Positions 44,535 through 53,369 of a stretch of 64,000 nt of DNA are shown here, in pieces. Positions within the stretch are counted from its first letter, which is position 1; each line of letters opens with the position of its first letter. Source of the stretch: an uncultured Pseudomonadales bacterium (GTDB lineage Bacteria > Pseudomonadota > Gammaproteobacteria > Pseudomonadales > Cellvibrionaceae). Made by a program: the position numbers and the translations under genes. The stretch is from positions 248,001 through 312,000 of the forward strand of contig CANLDL010000003.1 of the NCBI GenBank assembly GCA_947489425.1, written 5' to 3'. The notes under the pieces were generated by a model, which made no database searches, was not told the DNA's origin, and saw nothing but the letters and a program-made list of their open reading frames with translations.

Positions 44535-45716
44535 TCACTTAGCGCTAGTATGATTTTCAGGCTCGGTATAATATCTTCTATCGGATACTTTTTTTTGATA
44601 ATACTCAGCTAAAAAGGCAGGAAACCTGCCAAAGTACTCTTGCAAAGGCTTCGTATTAGCTTCATTTATATCCAGTACTTCTAAGTAAAGTAAAAAAGCT
44701 TTTTGACTCATCTCAAACTTCCACTTTTTCTCAGGATTCTCAATATCATTATTAAGGACTTCCAATTTCCGACTTAAAATATCAACATAAATAGGTAAAT
44801 CAGGATCACCCTGCATTAATAGTATTAATGTATTAGCATAGTAAAGCGTATTAAAAATGCGATTACGTTTAAAAATCTCTACATTCTCAAGAATATTTCT
44901 AACCAAATCTACACGATGCGGCCTACTCTCGATTACCAAGGTCAATTCAATTGTCTCTATAATTTCTTCATAAGCTATATACGACAAGCCCAACCTCAAT
45001 TGTGCAGCATGATAAAACTTAGAATTAACAAGCGTAGCAAATGAAAAATCGCCACGATAGTCATATGAAATACAAGATTCCGCAGGCTCGCGCAGTTCTA
45101 TATTATGCAAACGTGAAAGCACCCATACAAATTCATTTTCTGTTGACAGCTTATAATTATTCGTAAGGATTTTAGAAGAATGGCATGCGAGATTTATATT
45201 TCCTTCGACAGCATCTATATATATCGCGCGATATTTTTGATGATTAAAACCAAGCCCTAAAAGCAAAGCGGTATTATTTTCAACGATATATCGATCTAAT
45301 ATATCAGCCTTTCCGAGCTTTTCCTTTGACTGACTTATCGTTTCTTGTACCTTTTCTATATTAGAAATCTCTCGCCAAGCCGAGTTGAAATTTTCTTCTA
45401 GTTCTCCCACGTAGGCGTTATATACCCTTAATTCACTCGCCCAACTTTGGGCTTCAAACTCTTTGTATGCTTCAATAGAGATAGGGGCTAGAAAATTAAA
45501 AAACAAAATAAGCAAATATTTTTTTGGCTCTTTGTATATATATAAAACAATAGGAATTGATAAGAATATGGCAAATAACAGCAAGTAAAGAATTAGTGCT
45601 GCCCCTGCCATAGATGTTTTATCAGCAGAAGACTGAAAAAGAAAAATCATATATACGCAGAATACAAAAAGCCCAGAAAGCAGTGTATATACTACGATAT
45701 TTATTTTCTTTGACAT
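44535..45716 (-). CDS. Membrane protein of unknown function (393 aa)
   Basis: Three hydrophobic segments lie in the first 95 residues. Then about 290 residues are soluble and helical, with a coiled region near 100-145. No enzyme motif or known family was recognised. The stop is 3 nt before the start of the PAAR-tail-like protein, which points to a shared unit. Location after effector/immunity genes suggests a T6SS accessory, immunity or effector role, but nothing in the sequence proves it. Confidence 0.6.
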   Translation of the reverse strand: MSKKINIVVYTLLSGLFVFCVYMIFLFQSSADKTSMAGAALILYLLLFAIFLSIPIVLYIYKEPKKYLLILFFNFLAPISIEAYKEFEAQSWASELRVYNAYVGELEENFNSAWREISNIEKVQETISQSKEKLGKADILDRYIVENNTALLLGLGFNHQKYRAIYIDAVEGNINLACHSSKILTNNYKLSTENEFVWVLSRLHNIELREPAESCISYDYRGDFSFATLVNSKFYHAAQLRLGLSYIAYEEIIETIELTLVIESRPHRVDLVRNILENVEIFKRNRIFNTLYYANTLILLMQGDPDLPIYVDILSRKLEVLNNDIENPEKKWKFEMSQKAFLLYLEVLDINEANTKPLQEYFGRFPAFLAEYYQKKVSDRRYYTEPENHTSAK

Positions 45717-45972
45717 TATTTTTATTTGCTCCGTATTTTATATGCCTTGGTAATAGCCAATCGCGATATAGTGCATGGCCGACCAATAACCCAGCTCGGG
45801 GACTTCCTCATAGCAAGCTTGTATTATCATATTATTGGCAGCCTTATAAATCGTGAATTGCTACTCGATTTGTATGTATTTTTTACACCTGCATAATTAA
45901 TCGATGAATCACGTAAAAAAACAAGGAAAAGAAGTGAGATTTTAGAGCCAGTTTAACTTGACCATAGCTATG
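45717..45972. other. Non-coding gap in the T6SS island
   Basis: No gene seen on either strand. No clear terminator. It may hold a promoter for the two genes to its left. Confidence 0.35.
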
Positions 45973-46335
45973 TCAATCAAACCATTCAGGGCCACTACCT
46001 TTAGGTAATGGTTCTGTCTTTTTTTGAGAAGAGTTTGGCTCTATATCTTTTGAACAGGGCTTGATTTTTCTTATCAAAATCATACTTATAATACAAACCA
46101 CAATCAGAAAGGCAGCTATAAAATCAGCCCCACCACTAGGGCCAGCCCCGCCTATAGAAAGCCCCCCCCGAAGCGTATCGCCATAAATAAAGTAAAAAGC
46201 TGTCACTAGTAGCCCCAATACAAAGAAAACACCAGACGATCCCAGATAGTTATGACTTTTTAGAGAAAAAGAAACTATAAACAATATCGGGGCTAATACA
46301 GGTGCTACTGCGGCAATTATCAGAAATAAAACCAT
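45973..46335 (-). CDS. Small membrane protein (120 aa)
   Basis: A 120-aa protein with three to four hydrophobic segments (about 2-25, 32-50 and 70-90) and a polar C-terminal tail rich in Lys, Pro and Ser. A Gly-rich loop follows the second segment. No family is recognised. It follows the decayed Sel1 gene and may be part of the immunity cluster. Confidence 0.55.
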   Translation of the reverse strand: MVLFLIIAAVAPVLAPILFIVSFSLKSHNYLGSSGVFFVLGLLVTAFYFIYGDTLRGGLSIGGAGPSGGADFIAAFLIVVCIISMILIRKIKPCSKDIEPNSSQKKTEPLPKGSGPEWFD

Positions 46336-46368
46336 ACTTATATCCTTGTAAAAAATAATTATATAATC

Positions 46369-46530
46369 TTAATTATTTACAGACTTAACGTCTTTATTGG
46401 CTTCGTCGTCAAGGATCATGGTGGGGTCTCTTGTTGATGTCGACCCATCGATTTTACCGCATGCACTATGCACTCAAGCAATACCACCAATAATAAAGGC
46501 AGTAACCACTCCAGCTCGACACAATATCAT
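46369..46530 (-). pseudogene. Decayed fourth Sel1 immunity gene (5' remnant)
   Basis: ATG at 46530 immediately follows the stop of the third intact Sel1 gene. The frame begins MILCRAGVV, like MLCRAGVIQ of the gene at 48293. It has a TGA in the signal peptide, then reads SACGKIDGSTSTRDPTM, matching SACGKTDGSTATKELAM of the intact copy, and ends at TAA after 53 codons. All Sel1 repeats are missing. It is a truncated extra copy. Confidence 0.75.
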
Positions 46531-47412
46531 TTAATAAGGTTGCTCAACTGTACCGGGGCAAAGCTCATCTAAATTAGGGAATGTCAGAGAAGGATCTTTA
46601 TCCAATCGTTTTTTAAGATGCAGTAAACACCTTGCTCGATCTATATCTTGATACAAACCTAAATCCCCTACACGATAAGCTCGTCTAAGTTGATTAATCG
46701 CACTTGCATGGCCGAGTTTAGCTCCTTCTCGGTAGTATTGGACCGCCTTAGCTAAATCCTTATCTATTAATTTATATTGTGCTGCCAAACGGTAAACTGC
46801 TTCCCCATAGCCCTGTTGAAAAGCGCAATAGAGCATGTCTTTACCTGCTTGTTTATGAGGGGTATGGTTTAATAAATATTTGCCGATAATAGTTTGCGCT
46901 CTGGGGTGGCCTTGCTCTGCTGCTTTAGCGTATTGCTCTAATGCCTTCTCGCGGCCGCCTTTTAATCCACCTCGGCCTTCGTCGATGGCGATACCTAAGG
47001 TCATATACCCCTCGGGGATATTTAGCGCTGCCATTTGTTGTATCAGCTCAGTGGATTTTTGATCACTTTGCTCAACACCTAAGCCCCGTAAATACAAAAT
47101 CGATAAATTATTCATGGCCTTCCAGTGGCCTTTATCAGCCGCGCGTTGGTAGAGCCTTGCTACCTCTTTAAAGTCGATGGGTATCCCTTTGGGGGCCTCC
47201 ATCTCAAAGGCTTGCTGAAAATCTTTTTCGGCCTCTTCATCCAATAGGGGGTAGATAGACCGGTCTAGGGGTTTGCATTCAATGGCAGCATAGTCGTCGG
47301 GTGTCATAGCCAGTCCCTTTGTCGCTGTCGATTTACCACAAGCACTCAACAGTATTGCTGGTAGCATCCATATTAAAAAACACCACCTAACCCTAAATTG
47401 ATAATTCAACAT
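46531..47412 (-). CDS. Sel1-repeat lipoprotein, putative Tle5 immunity protein (copy 3)
   Basis: The 293-aa protein has lipobox LLSAC and about four to five Sel1-like repeats (e.g. VARLYQRAADKGHWKAMNNLSILYLRGLG and AEQGHPRAQTIIGKYLL). Tandem Sel1 lipoproteins next to a phospholipase D effector match the immunity genes of PldB in Pseudomonas aeruginosa (PA5086-PA5088). It should reside in the periplasm and neutralise the lipase. It starts 2 nt after copy 2 stops. Confidence 0.82.
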   Translation of the reverse strand: MLNYQFRVRWCFLIWMLPAILLSACGKSTATKGLAMTPDDYAAIECKPLDRSIYPLLDEEAEKDFQQAFEMEAPKGIPIDFKEVARLYQRAADKGHWKAMNNLSILYLRGLGVEQSDQKSTELIQQMAALNIPEGYMTLGIAIDEGRGGLKGGREKALEQYAKAAEQGHPRAQTIIGKYLLNHTPHKQAGKDMLYCAFQQGYGEAVYRLAAQYKLIDKDLAKAVQYYREGAKLGHASAINQLRRAYRVGDLGLYQDIDRARCLLHLKKRLDKDPSLTFPNLDELCPGTVEQPY

Positions 47413-47414
47413 CG

Positions 47415-48293
47415 CTAATAAGGCTGCTCCACTGTGCTAGGGCAAAGGGTATCTAGATCTGGAAACCTCAGAGAAGGATCTTTATCTAGACGATTTACAA
47501 TCTGCAATAAGCACTTAGCTCTCTCCGTATCTTTATTCAAACCCAAAGCACCAAATCGATAAGCACGCTTAAGTTCACTAATAGACAGTTTCTGTCCTAG
47601 CTTTGCACCCTCCCAATGATAGTGGACAGTTTTAGCGTTATCTTCGTTAAAATAATAAGCTCCTAACTCCCAAGCAGCATCGCCGTATTCTTGCGATAAG
47701 GCACACTCAATAAGCGATAGTCCCTTTGCTTGATCACCTAAATCATACAGTACATGCTTACCGATAATAGTTTGTGCTCTGGGGTGGCCTTGCCTTGCAG
47801 CAATCGCATAATACTCCAGCGCTTTCTCGCGCCCGCCTTTTAGGCCTCCCCGACCTTCGTCGATAGCTAAGCCAAAGGCCATATGCCCCTCGGGGATATT
47901 TAGTTCGGCCATCATGGCGATTAACTCCACGGATTTTACGGCGCTTTGCTCAACGCCTAGCCCGCGTAAATAGAGGATGGATAAATTATTCATCGCCTTC
48001 CAATGGCCTTTATCTACTGCATTTTGATAAAGGCGCACGACTTCTTTAAAGTCGATGGGTATACCTTTAGGAGTCTCTAGCTCAAAGGCTTTATAAAAAT
48101 CTTTTTCAGCATCTTCATCTAATTCAGGATAGATTGACCGATCTAGGAGTTTACATTCAATGGCGGCGTAGTCGTCAGGTGTCATGGCCAGCTCCTTTGT
48201 GGCTGTCGAACCATCGGTTTTACCACAAGCACTCAGCAATACCACCAATAAAGGCAGTAAACAACGCTGTATCACTCCAGCTCGACACAACAT
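47415..48293 (-). CDS. Sel1-repeat lipoprotein, putative Tle5 immunity protein (copy 2)
   Basis: The 292-aa protein with lipobox LLSAC is closely related to its two neighbours over the first 180 residues (PKGIPIDFKEVVRLYQ, DEGRGGLKGGREKALE). It diverges more in the last third. That gradient is common where paralogues keep the fold but change the toxin-binding face. It begins 3 nt after copy 1. Confidence 0.82.
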   Translation of the reverse strand: MLCRAGVIQRCLLPLLVVLLSACGKTDGSTATKELAMTPDDYAAIECKLLDRSIYPELDEDAEKDFYKAFELETPKGIPIDFKEVVRLYQNAVDKGHWKAMNNLSILYLRGLGVEQSAVKSVELIAMMAELNIPEGHMAFGLAIDEGRGGLKGGREKALEYYAIAARQGHPRAQTIIGKHVLYDLGDQAKGLSLIECALSQEYGDAAWELGAYYFNEDNAKTVHYHWEGAKLGQKLSISELKRAYRFGALGLNKDTERAKCLLQIVNRLDKDPSLRFPDLDTLCPSTVEQPY

Positions 48294-48296
48294 CGT

Positions 48297-49157
48297 TTAA
48301 TAAGGTTGCTTGACTGTGCTTGGGCAGAGTTCATCTAGATTAGGGAATGTCAAAGAAGGATCTTTATTTATCTTTCTTTTTACAGAGAGAAAACATAATG
48401 CTCGATCATGATCTTTATTTAACCCAAAGCGTCCATCTTCATAGGCATTCATTAACTGATTAATCGTGTTTTTCTGTCCCAACTTGGCCCCTTCTCGGTA
48501 GTAGTGGATAGTTTTTTTAAAGTCTTCATCCTCAAAATAGACACCTAATTCCCAAGCAGCATCAGCGTATTGCTGTGATAAAGCACACTCAATTAATGCC
48601 AAGCCCTTTTCTTTGTTACCCAGGTTATACAAGACATGCTTACCGATAATAGTTTGTGCTCTGGGGTGGCCTTGCCTTGCAGCAATCGCATAGTGCTCCA
48701 GCGCTTTCTCGCGCCCACCGGTTAAACCCCCTCGGCCTTCATCGATTGCCAGACCAAAGGCCATGTGGCCCTCAGGGATATTAAGCTCCGCCATCATAGC
48801 AATTAACTCGACGGATTTGACAGGGCTTTGCTCCACACCTAAGCCCCGTAAATAGAGGATGGATAAATTATTCATCGCCTTCCAATGGCCTTTATCTACT
48901 GCATTTTGGTAGAGCCTTGCGACCTTGGCAAAGTCGATGGGAATGCCTTTGGGGGTTTCCATTTCAAAGGCTTGTCGAAAATCTTTTTCGGCTTGCTCAT
49001 CCAGCTCTGGATACAAGGATTGATCCAGAGGGGTGCAGACAATAGCAGCATAGTCGTTATCGGTCATAGTGGTATCTCTCTCAGTGGCACGCGAGCCGGT
49101 GTTATCGCAGGCGCTAAGGCATAAAAGTAAGCTACAGCAAAGTAATAAGCGCAACAT
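48297..49157 (-). CDS. Sel1-repeat lipoprotein, putative Tle5 immunity protein (copy 1)
   Basis: The 286-aa protein has lipobox CLSAC and the same Sel1 repeats. Its ATG overlaps the stop of the phospholipase gene by one base (TAATG), so translation is coupled to the effector. This makes it the first candidate for cognate immunity. The other copies could guard against variants of the toxin in rivals. Confidence 0.85.
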   Translation of the reverse strand: MLRLLLCCSLLLCLSACDNTGSRATERDTTMTDNDYAAIVCTPLDQSLYPELDEQAEKDFRQAFEMETPKGIPIDFAKVARLYQNAVDKGHWKAMNNLSILYLRGLGVEQSPVKSVELIAMMAELNIPEGHMAFGLAIDEGRGGLTGGREKALEHYAIAARQGHPRAQTIIGKHVLYNLGNKEKGLALIECALSQQYADAAWELGVYFEDEDFKKTIHYYREGAKLGQKNTINQLMNAYEDGRFGLNKDHDRALCFLSVKRKINKDPSLTFPNLDELCPSTVKQPY

Positions 49158-51151
49158 TAGCCAAACCTGCTTTGCTCATCGAGCTTTTCGTAATAGGGAA
49201 ATAAATTAGCAATACGAGGAGCTTGCTTTCTGTATTTTGCATCATTTCTTTTCATTACCTCTCCCCACTGCTCAAACCAGTCTGGTGCCAATGTGCGCTT
49301 ACCATCAGGAGCCTTGGATTTCCATAAAGTATCAAGACTATTCATATGATACCCCCATAAATCCTCGCGAATTTTAAGGGCATTGTCGCAGTCTTCGACG
49401 GCGATATTAAGTTCGCTATCGCTGCGCATGGAGCGTAGGTTCCAGTTGGCCGAGCCTAGGGTGTAAAAGGCCTCGTCGATAATGGTGAGTTTGGAGTGGA
49501 TATAGATATCCTCGTAGGGGGTGATCGGTGGGTTATTGATCCACCCGTACTGGGGGATTGGCCCACCCATGGGCACTGTGTTGTAGCCCACGATGCCCCA
49601 GTGCCGTCCGGTTTCTACATGGCCGCTGTTGCGCAGTATACCTATTTGCACCATGACGCCGGCATTTTCCATGGTTTGGGCCACTTGCCTTAGCTGGGCT
49701 TCGTCGTTTTGTTGTTGTTCCCATTGCTCGGCGGTCACATTGGCATCGCTACGGTTAAGCAGTGTTAGCATATCGGCGCGGGAGGCTTGCTCTGAACTAT
49801 TGCTATCGATGGTGTTGGGGTTGGTCACTACAAATACGTAGAGCTTTTTGGTGCTGCCCCTTGCCTGTAAGGCGCTGGCGCGAGCTAAAATGGCTTGGGC
49901 AAATTCGGGGTAGCGAAAGTATTGGTCCTCGACATAGATAAACTGGTTGATGAGGTTGCCAAGGTTTTTTTTGTACATGTCCTCGATGGTGAACTCGCCG
50001 GTTTTTTTCCAGGTACGTAATATTTGTGCGGGTACACGGCGTGCATTACCTAGCGCAGCGGCTAGCGGGTCGCGCGGCGGGGGCGCTTCGGTAATTTCGC
50101 TTGCTACTGTGCCGTCAAAAAAACCTAGGGAGTGATTCCAGGACTCTTTAAAGTTATGGAATAAGTCCTGCAATACCGCGCCGCGCACTTTTAGGCCAAT
50201 ATCTTGTATGGGGGCTTTCTCTAGGTTGAGCCGGTTGGGGTTTTTGTAGGGGTGCTCGGGCTCGTCAAAGTAGGCGCTATGGAAGTTAAAGCCCTGCACA
50301 AAGCCCAGTGCATGTGCGGGTAGGCGATGGTCGATCAGGATCATTTTTTGGTGGTCGGTGACGGTGGTTTCCATCACTAATCGGTTGGTGGGCGATAAGC
50401 CTTGTTCGCGTCGGCCACGGTTTATCTCGTTGATGTGCTCTTGGTGGCTATTGCTCAAATCGCGCTCTAGGCGAAGCACCTCTTGCAGGTTGTCGTGGTC
50501 TATATTTTGTTGCTGCTCGGCGGTGCCTCCGCCGGTTAATATGCGGTAGTCGCCCTGTGCTTTGGTGTAGCGCTCGCTGTTGCGCAGTGCCTCTAGCTCT
50601 GCTGCTGCCTCCTCGTTGCGGTAGCTAGAGCCCGGGGTAGGGCCTGAGCGCGTGAGTAGTTGCAGGTTATCGATACCGCCTCTGCGCGCTTTATTCACCC
50701 AGCGTGTATTGTAGGTATAGCCATCAGTGAATGGCACTCTGAATAGGGTTTCTGCAGCGCTGCTGTAGGTATCGCCCAATAATGTTGGCTCGGCTATATT
50801 GACCACAATATCAGAAAAAACCAGTAGTTTAACCTCAACCCCACGACTCGCCGCCCGATTAAGCACTTGGCTGATACGGTGCTCTTCTTTGCCCTTTTCA
50901 GATGCACCCATCACTAAGGATAAAGAAGGGTCTAGCCCCCAGATGGTAATCCAGATGCTGTCTTTGGCGTTCTCAACAGCTGCTTTAAATTCCGGTAAAT
51001 AGGCGCTACCACAAATCATCGACTCAATGGAATTCGTGCCCAACTGTGCCTGATACTGGGGTGGGTTAGGCGGGGTTACAAACCAATGAGGCTTAAGGGT
51101 ACATTGTACCGACGAGGGATTTACATGAATAGTGCGACTCTCTTGCTTCAT
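49157..51151 (-). CDS. tle5: T6SS phospholipase D effector, Tle5 type
   Basis: The 664-aa enzyme has two HxKxxxxD motifs, HQKMILID (about residue 268) and HSKLTIID (about residue 556), followed by GSANWNLRS. It is a dual-HKD phospholipase D with no signal peptide, as expected for a T6SS cargo. Tle5 effectors such as PldA and PldB cut phosphatidylethanolamine or phosphatidylglycerol in target membranes. It lies 16 nt after PAAR and directly before three Sel1 immunity genes. Delivery by the PAAR tip is inferred. Confidence 0.9.
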   Translation of the reverse strand: MKQESRTIHVNPSSVQCTLKPHWFVTPPNPPQYQAQLGTNSIESMICGSAYLPEFKAAVENAKDSIWITIWGLDPSLSLVMGASEKGKEEHRISQVLNRAASRGVEVKLLVFSDIVVNIAEPTLLGDTYSSAAETLFRVPFTDGYTYNTRWVNKARRGGIDNLQLLTRSGPTPGSSYRNEEAAAELEALRNSERYTKAQGDYRILTGGGTAEQQQNIDHDNLQEVLRLERDLSNSHQEHINEINRGRREQGLSPTNRLVMETTVTDHQKMILIDHRLPAHALGFVQGFNFHSAYFDEPEHPYKNPNRLNLEKAPIQDIGLKVRGAVLQDLFHNFKESWNHSLGFFDGTVASEITEAPPPRDPLAAALGNARRVPAQILRTWKKTGEFTIEDMYKKNLGNLINQFIYVEDQYFRYPEFAQAILARASALQARGSTKKLYVFVVTNPNTIDSNSSEQASRADMLTLLNRSDANVTAEQWEQQQNDEAQLRQVAQTMENAGVMVQIGILRNSGHVETGRHWGIVGYNTVPMGGPIPQYGWINNPPITPYEDIYIHSKLTIIDEAFYTLGSANWNLRSMRSDSELNIAVEDCDNALKIREDLWGYHMNSLDTLWKSKAPDGKRTLAPDWFEQWGEVMKRNDAKYRKQAPRIANLFPYYEKLDEQSRFG

Positions 51152-51167
51152 ATCTCTTAGCCTGTTA

Positions 51168-51896
51168 TTACGGTATCAATGGTTTAATCGCTTGAGTCAC
51201 GATGTCATCATCACTATCGTCGGGGTTGCCAATCGCCCCTTGAAAATAGCGTTTGGCATCGTTACTTGTTTGATTAATCGGGGCTTCGTCGCCATCGGTT
51301 GCATAAAACCCGAGTGCATCTAGGCGAGATTGAGAGCCTGCGGCTGTATCTGCTGGTGCGATAGCTTGTGGTTGATATTCATAGCGCCCAAAAGCAGTCT
51401 CTACAACTAATGGTTCGGTCCAAGGGGGCGTGTATTCATAATCAATACGGCCCTCCTCGTCGGTTTCGCCCTGTTGTACCATGGCACCACCCACATAAAG
51501 CTTATAAGGCTCTTGGGTATACACTGGGCCAGACTGCCCAGGGACCGCACCTACACGCATACGTAATGCAGCTTTAACCGGTAAGCTCGCCTGCCCATCC
51601 CAACTTAAGTCACCAATATTGACGTTGCCCGAGCCTGCCGCCATGGCACCGCCACAATCAATACTGTCGCCAATACGGGCGGCGGGCTTACCATTAATAG
51701 AGACCGAGGCCGAGCCTGCTGCTACTGCTCGCCCGTGGGGTGGGCAGTCTTTACAACCGTGAGCGGCAAGCGCATCACCTACACGCAGTGCGGGTTTACC
51801 ATTGATAGAGACATCTGGGCTACCGGCTATGGCGTTACTGGGTGGGAAGCAACCATGGCCTGCCCCTGTATCGCCTAAACGTGATGCACTAGGCAT
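51168..51896 (-). CDS. PAAR-repeat tip protein with TTR-like and peptidoglycan-binding-like tail
   Basis: The 242-aa protein has PAAR repeats in the first 100 residues (SRLGDTGAGHGCFPP, VSINGKPALRVGD, VSINGKPAARIGDS) with His/Cys zinc ligands. A beta-rich TTR-like segment follows (about 115-165), then a region like PG_binding (QSRLDALGFYAT through AKRYFQGAIG). PAAR sharpens the VgrG spike and often bridges to an effector. The gene overlaps the adaptor gene by 8 bp and precedes tle5, so it probably loads Tle5. Confidence 0.88.
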   Translation of the reverse strand: MPSASRLGDTGAGHGCFPPSNAIAGSPDVSINGKPALRVGDALAAHGCKDCPPHGRAVAAGSASVSINGKPAARIGDSIDCGGAMAAGSGNVNIGDLSWDGQASLPVKAALRMRVGAVPGQSGPVYTQEPYKLYVGGAMVQQGETDEEGRIDYEYTPPWTEPLVVETAFGRYEYQPQAIAPADTAAGSQSRLDALGFYATDGDEAPINQTSNDAKRYFQGAIGNPDDSDDDIVTQAIKPLIP

Positions 51897-52728
51897 GACT
51901 GCTCTCCTTTACTTGTTGTTGCTCTTGGATATTTTTGGCAAGCCCACTCGCGCTTTCGTTTTGTTGCAAGTAGGCATGTAAGTAGTACTGGTAGTCTTTG
52001 ATACTCATATTCTCTAGCTCAAAAGGCAATGCGAGTATCAATGATTGCCCTTGTTCATTCTTATCGGCCTCTGCACTGGTATGGATTTGCTGGCTAATGC
52101 GTAGTTGCAGGCGACGTTTGTGCTTGGCACTACTAATGTGCACCATATCTGACGACTCGCAGGGCATAGCTTGCCAATGCGCGGCTTGCCCCTCTATTGC
52201 TTGCTCTACCAGTGCGAGCAATAAGCTTCTGTATTCAACCATTAGGTAGCCGTTATGTAAGTCAATGCTATGCTCATCGGCAGAGGCTAAAACGACATGG
52301 TATTGCTGGATACGCAGCAGGCGCTGGGCCAAAGCATCTTGCTCAAGCGTTTGGTAGGGGGCACTCACAAAAGAGCGGCGTTTATCAAGGTTTAACAGTA
52401 CATTGAGTTGTTGCGCACGATCGATGGAACTAAGTAGACTGTGTTGAAATAGTGGCGCAAATATTGGCTCTCGATAAAATAGCCCCTCGGACCACAGTAC
52501 GCCGTTATAGAGCAACCAAAGATCATCGGCGTGGTAATGTGCTTTTGCGGCATCGCCTAACAAAGCCGCAAGCCATGCATCACGCTGTGTGTCGTCTTCT
52601 CTCGCTTTGTGCAAACTGGGGTTGGCCTCGGCGGCACTGGCTTTTATCTGTGCTTGCTGGCAAACAAAGGCATCGTGCACGGTAGCTACGTCAAAGTCGG
52701 CCATCCACTGGTCGTTAATTTGTAACAT
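51889..52728 (-). CDS. Unknown T6SS accessory protein between DUF4123 and PAAR
   Basis: The start ATG at 52728 is preceded by AGGAGG 7 nt away, stronger than the longer frame from 52746. The 279-aa soluble protein has no recognised domain; the C-terminal third is helical and Gln-rich. It overlaps DUF4123 by 14 bp and PAAR by 8 bp. Such tight packing suggests it works with the DUF4123 chaperone to load the effector on the tip. It may be a second adaptor. Confidence 0.65.
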   Translation of the reverse strand: MLQINDQWMADFDVATVHDAFVCQQAQIKASAAEANPSLHKAREDDTQRDAWLAALLGDAAKAHYHADDLWLLYNGVLWSEGLFYREPIFAPLFQHSLLSSIDRAQQLNVLLNLDKRRSFVSAPYQTLEQDALAQRLLRIQQYHVVLASADEHSIDLHNGYLMVEYRSLLLALVEQAIEGQAAHWQAMPCESSDMVHISSAKHKRRLQLRISQQIHTSAEADKNEQGQSLILALPFELENMSIKDYQYYLHAYLQQNESASGLAKNIQEQQQVKESSHA

Positions 52729-53287
52729 CGCTAGCCTCCTGCTCATTCTCGCTTAAATCAATAGCCACAGCCTTGCGAATCAACTCACCAGATTGAAAAC
52801 TCAAACGCTCGATATTTTGATCTACATTGGTGTGACGCAAAATAGCACTAATATTGGCAAACCATTGCTCGCGCTCAGCGGCACTTAATTGTGATAAATA
52901 AGCATAGATTCTTGTCGGATCGTAGTAGCGCATTAATAGGTGCTGCTGCTTATCGATATGATGCGCCAATAACCAAGGGCTTAATTGATCAGCCAGTGCT
53001 AATAAGGGCGTTGCACTATGCAGTAGTATTCCCCAATTATCGAACAACCCCTCTTGAAAAAACCAATCACTAAAGTTATTAGTTTTATTTAACGCAACCA
53101 ACCACGGGCCGGCTTCTTCTGGCAACGTATGCCCCTCTGGCTGTAGTGCAATCGCCGGGGGCTGCCATGCCACAATGTGAGAATGGATATGTGTATGCGC
53201 AGCTGTATCTACAATAGCATAGAGCTGTTCAGATGCATCTGGCATAAGTGCTTGCCAGAGGTTTTCTAGTGGTATTTTCTCGTCCAA
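52715..53287 (-). CDS. DUF4123 T6SS effector chaperone
   Basis: The 190-aa protein follows the DUF4123 layout: LYAIVDTAAH at the start, GPWLVAL, DNWGILLHSATPLLALADQL, and LLMRYYDPTRIYAYL in the latter half. DUF4123 proteins (TEC/Tap) bind VgrG or PAAR and recruit the effector. Its order DUF4123-adaptor-PAAR-tle5-immunity is a complete delivery cassette. The next upstream gene is 82 bp away. Confidence 0.85.
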   Translation of the reverse strand: MDEKIPLENLWQALMPDASEQLYAIVDTAAHTHIHSHIVAWQPPAIALQPEGHTLPEEAGPWLVALNKTNNFSDWFFQEGLFDNWGILLHSATPLLALADQLSPWLLAHHIDKQQHLLMRYYDPTRIYAYLSQLSAAEREQWFANISAILRHTNVDQNIERLSFQSGELIRKAVAIDLSENEQEASDVTN

Positions 53288-53369
53288 TTAATCGGTTTCC
53301 ATTAATTTTTCTTTTATTCAGCTGTACCTAGTACAAGCTCTCTTAATTCTTTTTCTCTGCTGCACTTAA

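Noticed and set aside
49533..50549. Several short open frames on both strands across the phospholipase gene
   Set aside because: They are overlaps of the GC-richer tle5 coding sequence without starts, ribosome sites or domains.
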